A stretch of 64,000 bases of DNA from Puffinus mauretanicus (taxonomy: Eukaryota; Chordata; Aves; Procellariiformes; Procellariidae): contig JAJKFH010002859.1 in the NCBI GenBank assembly GCA_023333565.1, positions 310,001 through 374,000 of the forward strand, read 5' to 3'. Below the pieces are notes generated by a model. It did not search any database. It saw nothing but the letters and a program-made list of their open reading frames with translations, and was not told the origin of the DNA. The position numbers and the translations under genes are program-made. Shown piece by piece: positions 1 through 13,961 of this stretch. Position 1 is the first letter of the stretch; every line of letters starts with the position of its first letter.

Positions 1-2930
1 AACTCTGTAGAACTTGTGAAGATAGAACTAGCAGAGAATATTTGTAGAGAGTTTAATTCAGGCTATAAGAATAATTCACTCTTTAGTTCAACGGGTAGAC
101 GGAAAACTTTAAAAATGATCAGGTCAAGCCAGGCTGAAACAAATGTGTTTGTGAACAGTATGTGAGTATCAGCTATCCTTTCCACATCCCCAAAAAGCAT
201 AGTCCTAAAATGGTGGTATGTTGTTAATGAAAAATTTCAGAGAAAAACGAAGGAAACTAAGGCATGGATGAAAATGACTTTATTCAAATTTTGGCAAGGG
301 AATAACGTGTTTAGAGCACTCATGCAGGGATGTGCATCGCAAGCTCAGTGGTCTCCTTATCTAATTCTTCTCCTACCCTACAGGTGAATGCCCTAATCCT
401 TGGTCTGAAAGGTATTTTAGGGTTGCTTCTGCTTTTTTTTGGGAAACACAGTCCTCCCACACTTAGGAGGCTATCAGGGTGCTCATTTTCTAAATGACTA
501 CACTTTAACAATGCTCTAAAACTACAAAAGAGCAAAATTATTGAAATCACCTTTCTGCATTAGACCTTTTATGGAGATTGAGAGGGTAGATAGTATGTTG
601 CTAGTTTTATTTATTCCTGGTACCCACACAGCTATTGGAGTGAAATTTAGATGTCAGTTTTTGCATTTTTTTTTCCCTCCTTCCTGTTGTAATCAAGTAT
701 GTCAACAGTTGGAAACAAGTATCTCAACAGTAAAACCTGCAAAACCAAGATAATCTGTAATAACAGTAAATGACTTTACTGGGAACTAGTATAAAGATAA
801 ATGTTAATTGAGTCAGGTTTTTTGTGGCTAACAAAATAATGACTAGCTACAGCTCTTAAATGAATGCTTCTCCCTCAGTAGGTTTTTACAAAATGTTGTA
901 TAATTAGACTGAGTTAGAAGTTGAATTGTGTTTTTTTGATTTATTTTTTAATTATTGAAAACAAGACTGAATGTGTCAATTCCCCTTGCATACAGAAAGG
1001 GAAAGAAGCATGAGCATAGAGAATATTCATGGCCAAAAGTATGCAGTAAGGAATTTTACAGTTTGAAAGAGTGGAAGAAATTATAGGGTCAAGATAGATT
1101 TGTTTTTCTTGGGAGATGGCAAGTTAAGAAAAAAACAAAGTTATTGATTCATTTATACATATAAGGACAGTTGGTGGCAAAACTGATGCAGGTAAGGCAA
1201 TGAACTTTATGCTGGAGGTAGTGTTCCTGTGAATATCTTCTTGTGCCGTAGGTTCAGGATGTTGCTGCCACTAAGATTAAGACACAGAAGACTCGAAGTC
1301 AATGCAAAAGATTCCTACAGAACTATAGAAAATTAAATGGCTGTTCTGAAATTGTGGGATTGCCCACATAACTTTATCTAAAGCTTCCAGATTCTCAAAC
1401 TATAAAGGGTTGCTCTTTGAATTCCCAACTTATTTCCCCTAATATTTTTCGTGGAGAACAGTTTTGCCTTTGCCATGAATGACCACAGGGTGGCAACATT
1501 AAAAAATGAAACCCCAAAGCATGAGTCCTTGTTAAACAAAAGTACAGGTAAGGTGAGGGTTGGGTCTTCTGTGGATTTTAGGTTGTGCCATGACAGGGCA
1601 AGTACAAGTGGGTGTAAGTGTGTGTCTGAGGATATGGCCCAAACTTAGTTTTTTTGTATCAAGTTCCATAGCTTAAGAGCTCATGATTACAACTACTAGC
1701 TTTGCTTGGGGATGTAGGAAGAGAAACTTGCTTCAGAATGAAATATTTTCAGTCTTTACTCTGGTCCAAAAAGTTTTACGTAACAGAGGGTAATGTTTTA
1801 TTCCGATAACCTGAAGTGAAGAGTTATTTATCTATTGAATGCATTGAGGACAGGGCTGGCTGGCAATTGCTGTGATGCACAAAAATATTGTTAACTTTAT
1901 CGTGTTACCGTGATAAAGGAATAGGACAAAGAGCCAACCTGCTGCTAATATTAATGCTCATCTGAAATTTTAGAGTTGGTAAAATTAATATATGCAGCAA
2001 ATAAATTGATTTTAGAATTCTCAGTTGCATATTAAAATGCATATATTTTGTTTTATCTTCTCTTTCTAGTATGATCAATTTCTTTAAAATATTTTTTTAA
2101 AAGCATAATTTGTCTCATTTAATGCCACTTCACAACTGGCTTATGTTTTTTTTCTGAACACTTATTTTTAAAATAATGAAGTCCTTGAGACTTCAAAGAG
2201 CTTATATCTTGAGGTATGTACAGTGAACACCTGTTTGAGTATTGCAATGTGCTTATAAATGTACATACTACATTTCATTCTAGAAATTGGTTCACAAAAG
2301 GCATAATAGTTTTGTATTGTTACAGTCTAATGAAGTGAAGAAGTGTAATGGGGTGAATTTAAGCCTTGTTGATTAATCTATGAATGGATTGTAATTTCTT
2401 TTTCAAAAGGAGTTTGGTTGGGGAGGGATTGGGACTCTAATTCACATAGTTTGCTTTCTGCTCCTTCATTGGATGACTTGATTTTTAATAAGTAGGAAGA
2501 GATTCTGAATGAATCACTGGAACTTTGAACTCCTCCAGGAGACAATTAGGAGAACGTTTAATAATAAAAGATTTAGTACTCAGGTTGAATAATTGAAAGA
2601 CCTACTAAATCTTCTTCTCTTCCATTTATAAAAGTATTTGAGTAAATCTGTGAGACGCAGTCTACCTTAGTTGCTCATACAAAACTCAGAAAGAGGAAAA
2701 AATTACCAGCTGCATGTCAGACTTGGTATCAACTTATTGTTAAGCGTATCTGCAGCAAGAAATTGCGTGTTTGCATGTGTATACATCTACAAAAAGAGTA
2801 GCTGTTCCCATAAGCAGTTCCTATAACTGTCCCCTAATGTAATACATATGAATATAGATTCGTTTCCAGACTTGTAAGTAAATGGTGTGGCACTGTTCTC
2901 TACATGCTTTCCCTTGTTTTTTTCAGTCAA

Positions 2931-2962
<32 letters not shown>

Positions 2963-5900
2963 TGACTTGTATGACAATAGGATAACAGTCATTAGGTTTT
3001 CCATAGACTGTATTAGCTCTATCTGGCAGAAGAAAATTAAGGAACAATAGTACTACAAAAGTATTTTCCTCAAAAAATGGTTAAATTAAATCAGTAATTT
3101 GAAACCTATTAAACTAAGAAGGAAATGCACCCAATAAATCTGTAAATACAGGTCTACCCTATACTGCTGAATTTTCATATATTTGAATTTCACACTAAAT
3201 GGCATCCCGGCAGGACTGGTACGCATTACTAGAAGAAAGATTAGTGTGCAGCTAGACATATACATTTAATATTTTCTGTTGCATTTTTTCTGTCAAGTAG
3301 CTCCAAGTCGAGATTTAGACTTTTGCTTTGTGCTAAGAGAATCCAAGATTTGAAAGTGCAGACTTTTCCTTTTAAGGTGGTGACAGCCACTGCAGATGTC
3401 ACAATTTATCACTTGGCTTTAACACAAATGTGACATGATCTCATTAAATTTCTGCCACGAGATTTTATTGCTTTAATAATTTGTTGCAATATTTATAGAA
3501 TACTATGATGAATTGTATTGAATTTATCATATTATCCAATAAATAACATGACAGAACAATAAATCAATCACATTTCAAAAAGTGTCAAAATTGCATCATC
3601 TGAAATTCTAGATCCAAGCATAATGAGGGCTCCTTTGAAAATAAAAGGGAAGTTTATTAACTTGAAATCTTTCATAGTAAGCTGATTAGTTTGGGTCTTG
3701 ATCAAAAATGCCTTAAGCTATTGTCTGGTAGTTGACGACTTAACTTTTTAAAATAGAGTACTTCGGCAATGAGTATTGTCTTCTCCTGGAATAGGTACAT
3801 AGACTAAATGCAGGAGCAGAGAATAAATGATCGCTTGAGGCCTTCAGCTGAAATGGTTCATGTCCAATGTCTTTTAATTTGATTGCATAGTAGTGACACC
3901 ATCACAGAGTAATCTGTAACAACCTCTTCTTTTTGTCTTAACTAGCTTTTGAATGAATTGGAGTTGCTGATTCAAGGTATCTATGAACCCCCTGAGGAGA
4001 GTTGGGCTGTATGAAATACAGGTATTCCTGGGTACCTGCAATTATACACCAATAGCTGTTAAATAGTAAGAGATTTAATGCCAGATGTAGTAAAGGTGAA
4101 ATAAAAAGCTTAAATGGGTGACAAAAGCAGTCACATGTTATTATTTAACCTTCCAGCTTATTAATTTTTTTACTTAAATTATGTTCTGTATATGTCTACC
4201 CTCCCCCACCCCCATACATTATGATTCATTGTAGATTGGCACTGTGGTTATTTCTAAAATTGCATTTACTACTGGTATGAACTCTTGTAATCCAAAGAAT
4301 CCAAAACAGGACACCAGTGTGATAAGCATTATACAAATACATGCAGAAACACTCCAAACACCACTGATGCAAACAAAAGATCCTCGACCTATGTTGTCTG
4401 CAGTCTAAGTATAGGGTGAGAATAGGGAAGGATGCAGACAGATGAGGAAGTACAAAGAAATAATGAAACTGTAATATCTACTTGACTTAGCCCATGAGCA
4501 GCCTTATCAAATTAAGGTTTCTTACAGACATAGAAGTAGATTTTTAAGGATCAGAAGAATTATATTAAGATTGATTTTGTGAGTGCATACAGTATGTCAT
4601 CCAAGCATAATACATAGTATTGTGCTTGTTTTATAATACAAAAAAAATACATAGGTATGGACCAAAATTGGAGTCTTAAAAAGGGGACAAATTTAAAAGG
4701 CCAAAGCAGTAATTGGGATTTCTGTGGCAACCTGGGTTTAAAAATCAAAATAATATATTGAATTGTGAAAGAAAAATACATCTTCCTATTAACGTAAATC
4801 TTTTTCCCTATTTTCAGATGAGTCAAACTTTTTGCATTGTCAAAAGGAAACATTTCATCTTTTGTGTATGGAACTGAAGGGGAAGCGTGTTGTTGTGGTT
4901 CAATTCTACTTTAAATATCTCTACCTCTGGTATAAGGGTGCTGCTTTTTTCCTTTGCACTTCTGTTCTTGCATGTGTGGCATTACTCTGTTATCAGTATA
5001 TGCAGGCAGGTGACTTATATAAAGTGCTGCTTTATAGAGTTTGAACAGACATCATGGCAAATATAGCTAAACCTGGAAGCACAGCCTAGGCAGAACGGAG
5101 ATGGGAGGTCTAACTCTCCCTTTTTAAAAACTAATGAAATACAGTAAGTGGAATCAAAGCAATAGGGAGTTTCCAGAAAAATTACACGACTTTTCATTTA
5201 GCATGCTAATATGAGATGTTTCAATTTAGTTTTGTCCACCTTGAAAGGAAGTATCTTATTTTACCTTTCCTATAGTAAAAGTGAAATAATTTTGCGGGTT
5301 TTTTGTTTGTTTGTTTTTTTCTTTTACTCTATCATTACTCTGTCATCTCAGGTAGATACTTAGCAGTTTCTGTGAAAGTTTGGTAGGAAGTGGATTGACA
5401 GTGCCAGGTCAAATAAGAGAGCTTTACATCAAAATATCCCAAGGGGTGTCACTAGAGTGATTATCTCAACAATGGGAAGTTTTAGTCCCTGATCTGAATC
5501 TAGAGGAATGACCATGAAGTTCGGTACTCCACGTCATGGTACGGCACAGCTGAGTTGGTCTCTCTGGTGCAGGCTCAGAACAGTTTCCTCCTTCTGTGGA
5601 GTGAGGAAGCATTTTATATCATGTCTGATCTCTGGGACAGAAGGGCATTCTTACTTGATCTTGCTCTACAAAGAAAAGAGGATTGCTCACAAAACTATTT
5701 TTTTAAAAAAATTTATTTATTCATGCAGCTTTTTCTTAATTTAACTTACTGGTCACCAGACAACAGCTGACTCTCAGGAAAAAAAGAAAGAAAACACCCC
5801 AAGCAAACAAAGACGAGAACACTTGGTGCACAGTTGATTTTACTTACCCAGTGACTGCCCTAGGGGAGGCAAGTATTACCAGAAGTAACCAGTTTAATCC

Positions 5901-6223
5901 CCTTATTTATTGCTACAAACATCCTTTGACTGAACACAATATTGGTATATTTCTAATGACTGCTTTTAAGTTTCCGGGATGTTTAATTTGCTTACAAACC
6001 ATCCCCCACCCCCAACAAAATCCCAAACAATTTCAAACAACAGCAACTACTCTTTCCAGCATCATTGTATCATGTGTCAGTCTTTATAAACTTATCTTGC
6101 CTCAAAAATCAAATAATGTCTTGATTTAGCTAGTTACTGTTGTTTTAGAAATGGCCTTACTAAATTTGTACTCTTACAGTTGTATCAGGATGTTAAATAT
6201 TCTCTTACTGTAGAACTGTCATA
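1..6223. other. AT-rich non-coding stretch, no gene recognised
   Basis: I see no coding exon, RNA gene or recognisable transposon here. Open frames are short (under 100 codons), unrelated to anything I know, and lie on both strands with no shared structure. Visible low-complexity parts are a 26-base T run (2931-2956), a C-rich patch near 4201-4215 and a T/G-rich patch near 5295-5320. The segment around 3430-3600 is very AT-rich and rich in TAAT/ATTA words, a composition common in vertebrate conserved non-coding elements; that reading is inference only. Confidence 0.6.
2931..2956. repeat. 26-base T homopolymer
   Basis: An uninterrupted run of 26 T, the longest homopolymer in the window. It may be the tail of an old minus-strand retroposed sequence or simple slippage; no recognisable element body abuts it. 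Confidence 0.95.
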
Positions 6224-6228
6224 GTTCC

Positions 6229-6805
6229 TGTCGTGGTTTAACCTGGCAGCAGCCAAATACCACGCAGCCGCTCGCTCACACCCCCCCGCCGGGTGGGATG
6301 GGGGAGAGAATCAGAAGGGTAGAAGTGAGAAAAACTCGTGGGTTGAGAAAAAGACAGTTTAACAGGGAAAGCAAAAGCCGCGCACGCAAGCAAAGCAAAA
6401 CGAGGAATTCATTCACCACTTCCCATCGGCAGGCAGGTGTTCAGCCATCGCCAGGAAAGCAGGGCTCCATCACGCGTAACAGTTACTTGGGAAGACAAAC
6501 GCCATCACTCCGAACGCCCCCCCTCCTTCTTCTTCACCCAGCCTTATATGCTGAGCATGACGTCATATGGTATGGAATAGCCTATTGGCCAGCTGGGCCA
6601 GCCGTCCTGGCCACGCTCCCTCCCAGCCCCCTGCACATCTGGCAGGGCATGGGAAGACGAAAAGTCCTTGACTAGCGTAAACAATACCTAGCAACAACCA
6701 AAACATCAGTGTGCCATCAACATTATTCTCACACTACATCCAAAACACAGCACTATACCAGTTAATAGGAAGAAAATCAACTCCATCCCAGCCAAAACCA
6801 GGACA
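6229..6805 (-). mobile_element. solo LTR of avian endogenous retrovirus (ERVL-like, copy 1)
   Basis: A 577-bp solo LTR starting TGTCGTGG and ending CCAGGACA on the plus strand, so both termini are TG...CA. It is flanked by a perfect 5-bp duplication GTTCC (6224-6228 and 6806-6810). The sense strand is minus: read that way it begins TGTCCTGGTTTTGGCTGGGA, then shows a CCAAT box (GGCCAATAGG), the palindrome TGACGTCA (6558-6565), a TATA box (CATATAAGG, 6542-6550) and, at the usual poly(A)-signal position, GTTAAA (6358-6363) where the sister copy has ATTAAA. No internal gag, pol or env flanks it, so the provirus was reduced to one LTR by recombination. A 5-bp duplication fits ERVL-type (class III) elements in birds. 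The open frame across 6298-6675 is incidental. Confidence 0.94.
6542..6565 (-). promoter_or_regulatory. LTR core promoter: CRE palindrome plus TATA box
   Basis: On the minus strand an intact TGACGTCA (CREB/ATF site) is followed nine bases later by CATATAAGG. A CCAAT box lies further upstream. The arrangement gives the LTR its sense direction. Activity today is inference. Confidence 0.75.
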
Positions 6806-7363
6806 GTTCCTTACCTTTTTTCTTTTTTTTTTTTTTTTAAATACTTTTTTGTAGTGTAACAACTTGGGGAAGCATCAGTCACCAATTGAGAAATTTCTTT
6901 CCTATGATGCATATTTTATTTGGTATGACTTTTCATTTTAATTGTCTAGATTAAAAAAAAAAAGTTCAGGCATTTCTAAGGACAAAAGAAAGGAAAATTA
7001 AGTGATTAATAGGGCATAGCAAGGTGTTGTATTTTAAACCTGATTCTGAATGCGCAGTAGGACTTCAGGTGTGTGAGTTCACATACTTGCTTTCAGCTGC
7101 TGCTTTCCCTGGGCTGGGGTGGCTGGGTGCTGGCCCAGAGGCACAGCTCCTGAGCCGAGCTTTCTGCTGCTGCCGTTCTCAGTCTTTCCCCCACCGATGC
7201 TTGGCAAGAGGAAGAGCTGGCATGACTTGAGTACGGAGGGCTGCTTCAAGTGGATGTGACGGGGAATCAGCAGAGAAAACAAGCCTTCAACTTAGATGAC
7301 AGTTGAAAGATTTTGACGATCTTTCCTTAACAGTTTTGTGTTGTGTTTTGAAAGTGTTTATGA

Positions 7364-7380
7364 TTTTTTTTTTTTTTTTT
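7364..7380. repeat. 17-base T homopolymer
   Basis: Uninterrupted T17 flanked by unique-looking sequence. Confidence 0.95.
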
Positions 7381-9436
7381 GAAAAATCAATGAAATGGGA
7401 CAGAGAGGATATTTGCAGTACTTGCATAGAAATATCTAGCAAAATAATGACTGCTCAATCCTTTTAGAAATAGCAGCAGAGCTAAAAGTTTGCTTGGACT
7501 TTAGATGTTTACACTAAATAGCTATTATTGTGAGACCATATGATGCTTCTCCAAACTATGGATACATTTTCTTCTTTAGGACATACCTGGTTTCTTTTAT
7601 CTGGGCAGAGAAGGTTAGTAAATTCGGTGCCCTTTTTTTGTTGTTGCTGCTGCTGCTTTTTCTTTCTTAAACATCCGATCTTAAAGGTAAGGTTGCTTAC
7701 AGTTAGTAATAATGTGTTTTATTTACCTTAACTTGGCATAGTTTTGGTTTCCTTTTGCTCCATTTTGAAGAGCAAATGGATAATAACTTGGTTACTTCCT
7801 TCTAATGTAGTTGGCAATTGTGATTTCTACCCATTTTCTTAATGAAGATGAATGAGACGTGGTAGGACTAATTTAATTAGAGGTATAGGAACTCTTAGTT
7901 CTAAGATTTACCATCAAGAGTATTCTTTCTTTCTCTCTCCCCTTGCACCCCTGCCTCCCCCCAAGGCCTACATTCAGACGGACTTTCAATGCTGCATGAG
8001 ATAGACATGTTTTATGTATGGTTTTATATTTGGAGGAAATGTTTCAGTTCTACTGGAAATAATGACGTTTGAATGAGTAATAATATTGATATGGTTCAAA
8101 GTGTCTTGGGTTTTTCTGAATTGTTTTTCCAGGCATGACTAAATTTCAAGTTCAGATAAAGTAAGAGTTTGCTAAGGATTTTTGATATTTCAATTTGAGT
8201 GTTAAACTTACAAAGGATGAAGGCAGTTGATCCCAAATGGGTCTGGTCTCCCTAGGGAGCTGGCAAGGGGAATAGCTGTGCCAGCTTCTATACCATACCA
8301 TTGCAAGCACTAAACCTGGAATTTGTATATGCACATTTTAGTAATTATCTGTTCATACCTTTCACGGAGGACCTTTTACTGGTGTTATCAAGAACTGTAA
8401 TAAGGAAATAAATTCTCTTGAATTAAACTAAGATCTACTTGAAGAACCATTGGAAATGCTTGAATACTTTGATTTTTAAGAATAGTAAGTTTCACGAATA
8501 TTTACATTATCTAAGCAGTACTGATTTCTCTGTGTGACGAGGTATTTTGTTTTTCATACAGTGGTTGTTTTAGAGACAAATGATTCTATAAGACCTTGAA
8601 AGAAAAAGGTCACTTAATGCAGAATGTGCATCTGTACAATTTATACTCCAATTAATGTCCTGAATCGTGGCAGACAAGTGAGTTAAAAATCAGTATAGTT
8701 TCATGCCAAAATCCATAACATAACATTCATTTTGCTCTGCATAATATAATTTTATTTGGAGAACATATTTGACTAGATGAAGACATCAGAGTGTCTTGGA
8801 TGAGAGTCTGGCAGTAATCCCATATATTTGCCATCATTATATTATACAGTTTTCACTGTGTCTAGGATTGAAAAAACTTCTTCCTTTGGAAGGCTTCCTT
8901 CACCTTCCTGTGGCTTCCCTGGGGACAATTTAATAGTTCTGGAAGGATATAAATGCAGTTAGGTTAAAAAATGCATACACAAGTAAGCTAGGAACTGTTC
9001 AGGCAGTTTCCTTAAGGATCAATTCTTTCCCAGACTGAGAAACCCTGGGGCTTAATACAATTGGAGCTGAGATACAGTGGACATAGAGTATGTAGGGAAA
9101 TGATGCAACTCTTGCAAACCTTTATCTTAAATTGCTGCTGTACAGCACAGCAATAATAAAGGATTTTAATTTAATGCACTGACTCTTCCCTTTCCAGATT
9201 GTAAGAATATTCTCTTGTAGCTTTAAGAAAGTAAGTATATACAAAATATGAAACATGTAAAAAAAAAAATTAATCATAAAAATGAGCAGTTTACATGATA
9301 TTAAAAAGTAGCCATTTGAATTCTTTCTACATCTTGGTTTAAACAAGAGTTATACCCCTACATTATCAAAGGATTTCTGAAAATCTAATCCAAACTGCAT
9401 AAGCTAACAGTATTTTATAAATCTTTCAATCTCTTT

Positions 9437-9458
9437 AAAAAAAAAAAAAAAAAAAAAA
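9437..9458. repeat. 22-base A homopolymer
   Basis: Uninterrupted A22 following CTCTTT. It could be a retroposon tail on the plus strand, but I recognise no element body to its left. Confidence 0.95.
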
Positions 9459-12400
9459 GGCGTGCCCAGACTGATCAGTAGCTAATGCAGTTACCCTTGG
9501 GAATGCTAGAGTATCACTTTAAATGATTAAGTAATGAGAAAAGAGCTTAATCTCATAGAGCTTGTCTACAAGTAAGGAAAATCAAAGACAGAGTGATAAG
9601 GTTTGCTAGCTTTGCTGCTCTTCTGAGACTAGGAAATTAAAACAGTTCCTCGTAAACTTAGATTTGTAGTCCTGTCCTGAACAAATACGTTCATAAATAC
9701 ATGGGAAGTTGAAGAAGAGAATAATTTGTCATATCTCGAGAGAAAACTATTACCTTCTTTAAGAACTAATATATCAATTTACAAAAGGTCTGTCAGCTCG
9801 GTGAGATCAGCTCCAGGATAGCACCGGCTCGAATTTCTCATCAGTAGTTCTGCTTGAGCATTCGTATCTGCTGAAGATGCAGTGTGCAGACAGTCTGTGC
9901 CACGTGCTTCTGTGGCTCCAAGCCCACCTTGTAGCTCTGGGCCCTCCAACTTTGGGCAGTACACTTGGAAATACCCCTCCTAGATGTGTAGTGTCTACCC
10001 AAGGAAACTGATACTCAGTGGTGATGAAAGCAGACCTTCTCATAGGATTTCTGGTTTCCCAAATTTTCTTTACTGGTAGTTGGTCTGATGCCTGAAGCAA
10101 ATTTCCTTAGAAGTGAAATGTGAAATCAGGTCAGTGGGTTCAGTCTGGTGGTGGGGTGGGATCCTCACTCAAGGAGCCACTTGGTCATTTTTATGTTTGC
10201 TATTATGTGTTTTACACTTAGCTTTTTCTTCCATTTGGTCTGCAATGCTTTTGCATCCAAATTTACTATTTATAGTGCATTTTTATGCATGTTAAGTATT
10301 TGGGCTTGGTTTTCCTTGTTACCCTGGAGAGCCAGTTCTGCCCAGCAAAAGTAAAACAAATTAGCCGTAGCCAGCTGATCAGTAGAGGAATTGCTGTTTA
10401 TATCTAAATTGAGCGAAGACAAAGCTCCACGCAAGTGAAGGCAAATTTAAACAAAGCAAGCCTCAGTCAGGAGCCCTTGGGAGCACTGTACAAAGCCTGC
10501 GGCCTGTCACTATCAGTGGCAATGCTCGGTGTCAGGGTTGTCAGTACTGGGCAATTATAGGGTTTCAGGGTTACACAGCCTAAAGTATTTCACGGTTTTC
10601 TGTACTACCTGTTATACAGACATGAAAGCCTACTTGAAGAAGTGCTAAAAGCAGTTGAACCTTGCAAGAGAGCTTACATTGAGACTTGCCACAATATGTA
10701 TGATTGCCAATGCCGTTATGCTGATACCTGAAAATCCTGTTGTGTGGTGTTTTGTGCAGGGAGCTTACTAAATACACAAGTCTGATGCATGCTGATTTTG
10801 GAGAATAGGGTGCTAGTTCAGGTGTTATGGTATCGCACCTTGCTGTGGTGTGTACACATAGCTGAAAGGTAGGGAGAAGTATATGCTGGTGGAGAAGAGC
10901 TGCCCAGGAGTAAATCCTCACTTTCTCAGGGGCAGGGGCGGTGACTGTGCCTGGGAGCAGAGCATTCAGGCTCTGGTGGACCAGGACTCTGATCCAGTGC
11001 ACTACGCAGAGCATCAAGAGAAATATTGACTGCTAGCACAGTGTGGATGTTCACTAATAACCTGATCCAACCAAATCATTATGTGCTTCACTGTAGCTAT
11101 CACCAGGTGGTGCTGGTGTACATAGCAGTTACATTTTTAATCGGTGTCATTTCTGATTCTTGGGGAGGCTTGCTATAGTGGTGTTATCTTCAGGTGCTAT
11201 GTTATTTTTTGTATAATAAAAGTTAGGAGGTGTTGCTGTGTGAAATGCGGGGCAGTTTACTTCAGAGCCCGGAGCTAGCCTCTGTTTAAAATAGAACCTC
11301 AAGGCAGAGATGCTTCTTGAAGAGTAAGCATTGGGCAAAGGTTCTTGGAAATCTTGCAGATCTCCAGAGGGTATAATTTCCACATGAAGATATGTGAAAC
11401 CAAGGAAAGTTGCACTTTAGATATAATGAGATTCATATTCATTGTGTTGTCCTCCACTGTGAAGCTGACTTGCAAAACCTTGAAATGTTTTTGCTCAGAA
11501 AAGAGGTCACAGTGGCTTTAGAAAAAAGGGCAATTGTGAGGTGGTGTTGGAATTTTCATAAGGCCAAGGTCTCCCCCTTTCTGCTCACGGATCTCTGTGT
11601 GCTCATAAACAAATATTGTTAAGAGGAGAGTGAGTGTAATTAATCTGTTAATGTTGCTTGTGAACCCGTATCTTTACTTGCATACTTTAGAAATAGTTTC
11701 AAATATTGCTGTTTTGGAAAACACTCGGTGTTTATCATAATGGTTTAATGATGTTAGCTGTTTTAGTTGCTAGCAAAAATAAATGCATTTGAAAAAGGAG
11801 AGGATATTACAGAATTCTTGTGGGTCTAAACGTGAATTTCTTTTTTCCTTAAACAAGAGGAAGGAACAAATATAATTTTACAATGAGCAAGATAGATATT
11901 GGTATACTTGGTCAAAAATCAAAGTTTTCATATCTAAGTGTAATTGAACAGCCTTAGCAAAAATGTATGGGGATTCAAACTAAGTTTAATTTAATAAAGA
12001 ACTTTATGGAGAGAAAGCTTGCAGATTATTAAAATGCCCGAAATATGTTTTTCACTGTAAATCTTGCACCTGTGAAATTTCATTTGATGGATCAATTACT
12101 CTGGGCAAGGGACCAAAAGGAAGTAGCCAAATGACAGCAATTTGATAAGGGAATGAGAATGTATTGTAGCCAAAAGGATGTGGGTGCAGTTTTTTAAATC
12201 CTTTGAATGAGTAACAATCTCGTTAGACTTCTCTTATTAAATATGATATTTATACGCAATTTTTGAAACACCTGTTGAGTTTAAACAATTTAATGAAATC
12301 ATCTAGAACTGATAATTTTCAAATAGCTAATAATATCTGTGCTGGCTGTTGCTACAAAGTTTTATTTCATTAGTATAACTTAGTAATTTAGTTGGAATTT

Positions 12401-13842
12401 CAAAACCATTACCACAAACTTGTATATTTGCTTTAATTTAAATGATTGAGAGAAGCCAACCAAAGGAAGAAGAGCTCCAAAAAATTATCTGATGTATAAA
12501 AGAATCTGAAACAAAATACCTTTTCCTAATGCAATAGAGCACAAATTTGCATTAGATATGTCAAAGGTAATCAAGAATTTGAGAGACTGTGAAAAAAATT
12601 TACGACTTTCACATGACAGTTAAATAATAATTTTCTAGTTCTAAAAAGAGTATGAATAGTTAAAAATGCCTTAAAGTCAGAGGAAAAGAAAACATAAAGT
12701 TAACTGATTAAAGAATTGACTAAAAAGAGAAAGAACCTAATAAACCCTTTTGCTCATTTGCTGCTTGTTTGGGATATTTCTGTCAGGTATATTTTCTAGA
12801 ACTGGATTTTTCAGATAATTTCCATCCATATGGGTAGGTCTTAGAGGATTCTTACCTTCCTAACTGTATTCTACCACTAGTGTCTCATCGATGCAGAGCT
12901 AAAGTGCTAATTATTTCATTACTTTTCTGTACACATACCCAGATACCCAAACACAGTATATGTATGAACACATGTATATGGGCTGCTTCTGTTCTCCCTC
13001 CTTCTCTCTCACATCTGCACTACAGACTGACTAGGATTTGGAGGTCAGATGCCCAAATATCTTCGCATTGGACAGGCCTCTTCTCTAATTAGTTTTCAGC
13101 TGCTTAAGGTTACTGTGCTTTCCCTTGTGCTATTGTGTCACTCTCCCTGTAGAGTGTCAATGATTTCTTTTATGGAAGTAGTGCCGGAGCTAGCAACTTT
13201 TAATGTGATTTGACTGTGTTTGACTTCAAAACAAGCAATCACATTACTGGCAATGATGCAAAGATGTTATACTGTTCACTCAGCTGCAGCAAAATCACAC
13301 CTCCTGGATGCTGTAAGAGAAAAATGGGCTGCTATTTTTTTTTTTAATGGCTAAAGTACACTTAGAAAGCACAATGAGGAACACTATAGAAGATGCTTGT
13401 ATCAACTTTTTCTATCATAGAATATTATACCTTCACTTAGTTAATCTAACAATTTATTAAGTCTGAAGCCATAAAAGGCAAATATTTCCAAACTTTCCTT
13501 TAATGAAAAAAATTCTTTTATCTACGTAGGAAGATTTTTTGTTGACAGAATCCAGTTCAGCTAAAATGAAGAGAACATAAAATGTCAAATTTAATCTGAT
13601 TCTGAAATATGGAACCACATTTAAGTTAGTATAGGAATATCATTTTCATAAATCAATTGATTGAATAATATACATTGAGGTGTAGGCATAAAACTAAAAA
13701 TATCCTAGAAAAAGTATGCACATTGAATTAACCATAAATCCATGGTTGAAGTCCCAGGGCCTATCATTATGCAGTTCAATGGCATCTGACTTAGAGATGA
13801 ATTAATACTTGGTTGTAATTTTGGAGATTCAGGAGCTGAACT

Positions 13843-13961
13843 AAAAAAAAAAAAAAAACAAACCACCAAACAAAAAAAAACCCCGCAAAAAACCAAACAA
13901 AAAAAAAAACAACAAAAAAAAAAACCTACCAAAAAACAACAAACCCAAAAAACCCCAAAAA
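13843..13961. repeat. A/C-rich low-complexity tract 1
   Basis: About 120 bases made almost only of A and C on the plus strand: A16, then blocks such as CAAACCACCAAAC and AAAACCCC. The minus-strand open frame over it encodes only a Phe/Val/Cys/Gly low-complexity string and is an artefact of composition. It has the same polarity as the tracts at 15952, 40381, 49226 and 50431. Confidence 0.93.

Larger units (their letters stand above)
6811..13842. other. AT-rich non-coding stretch, no gene recognised
   Basis: No exon, RNA gene or named transposon recognised. Contents: a T-rich patch just after the LTR (about 6816-6850); a GC-richer patch at about 7070-7265 of unknown identity; T17 at 7364-7380; a short CTG run in a T-rich context near 7638-7665; A22 at 9437-9458. 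The largest open frame, 145 codons on the minus strand at 10580-11017, has no domain I recognise and no start or splice context that supports it. Confidence 0.6.

Noticed and set aside
1483..1495. CTCF-like word CCACAGGGTGGCA
   Set aside because: It matches about 11 of 13 core positions, a level expected by chance, with no supporting flanking motif.
6298..6675. 125-codon open frame in LTR copy 1, with a partial counterpart at 60045-60281
   Set aside because: It runs antisense to the LTR's own direction, is shortened in the sister copy and has no protein-like features.
10580..11017. 145-codon open frame on the minus strand
   Set aside because: No recognisable domain, no low-complexity or compositional sign of coding, and frames of this length are expected by chance in 64 kb.
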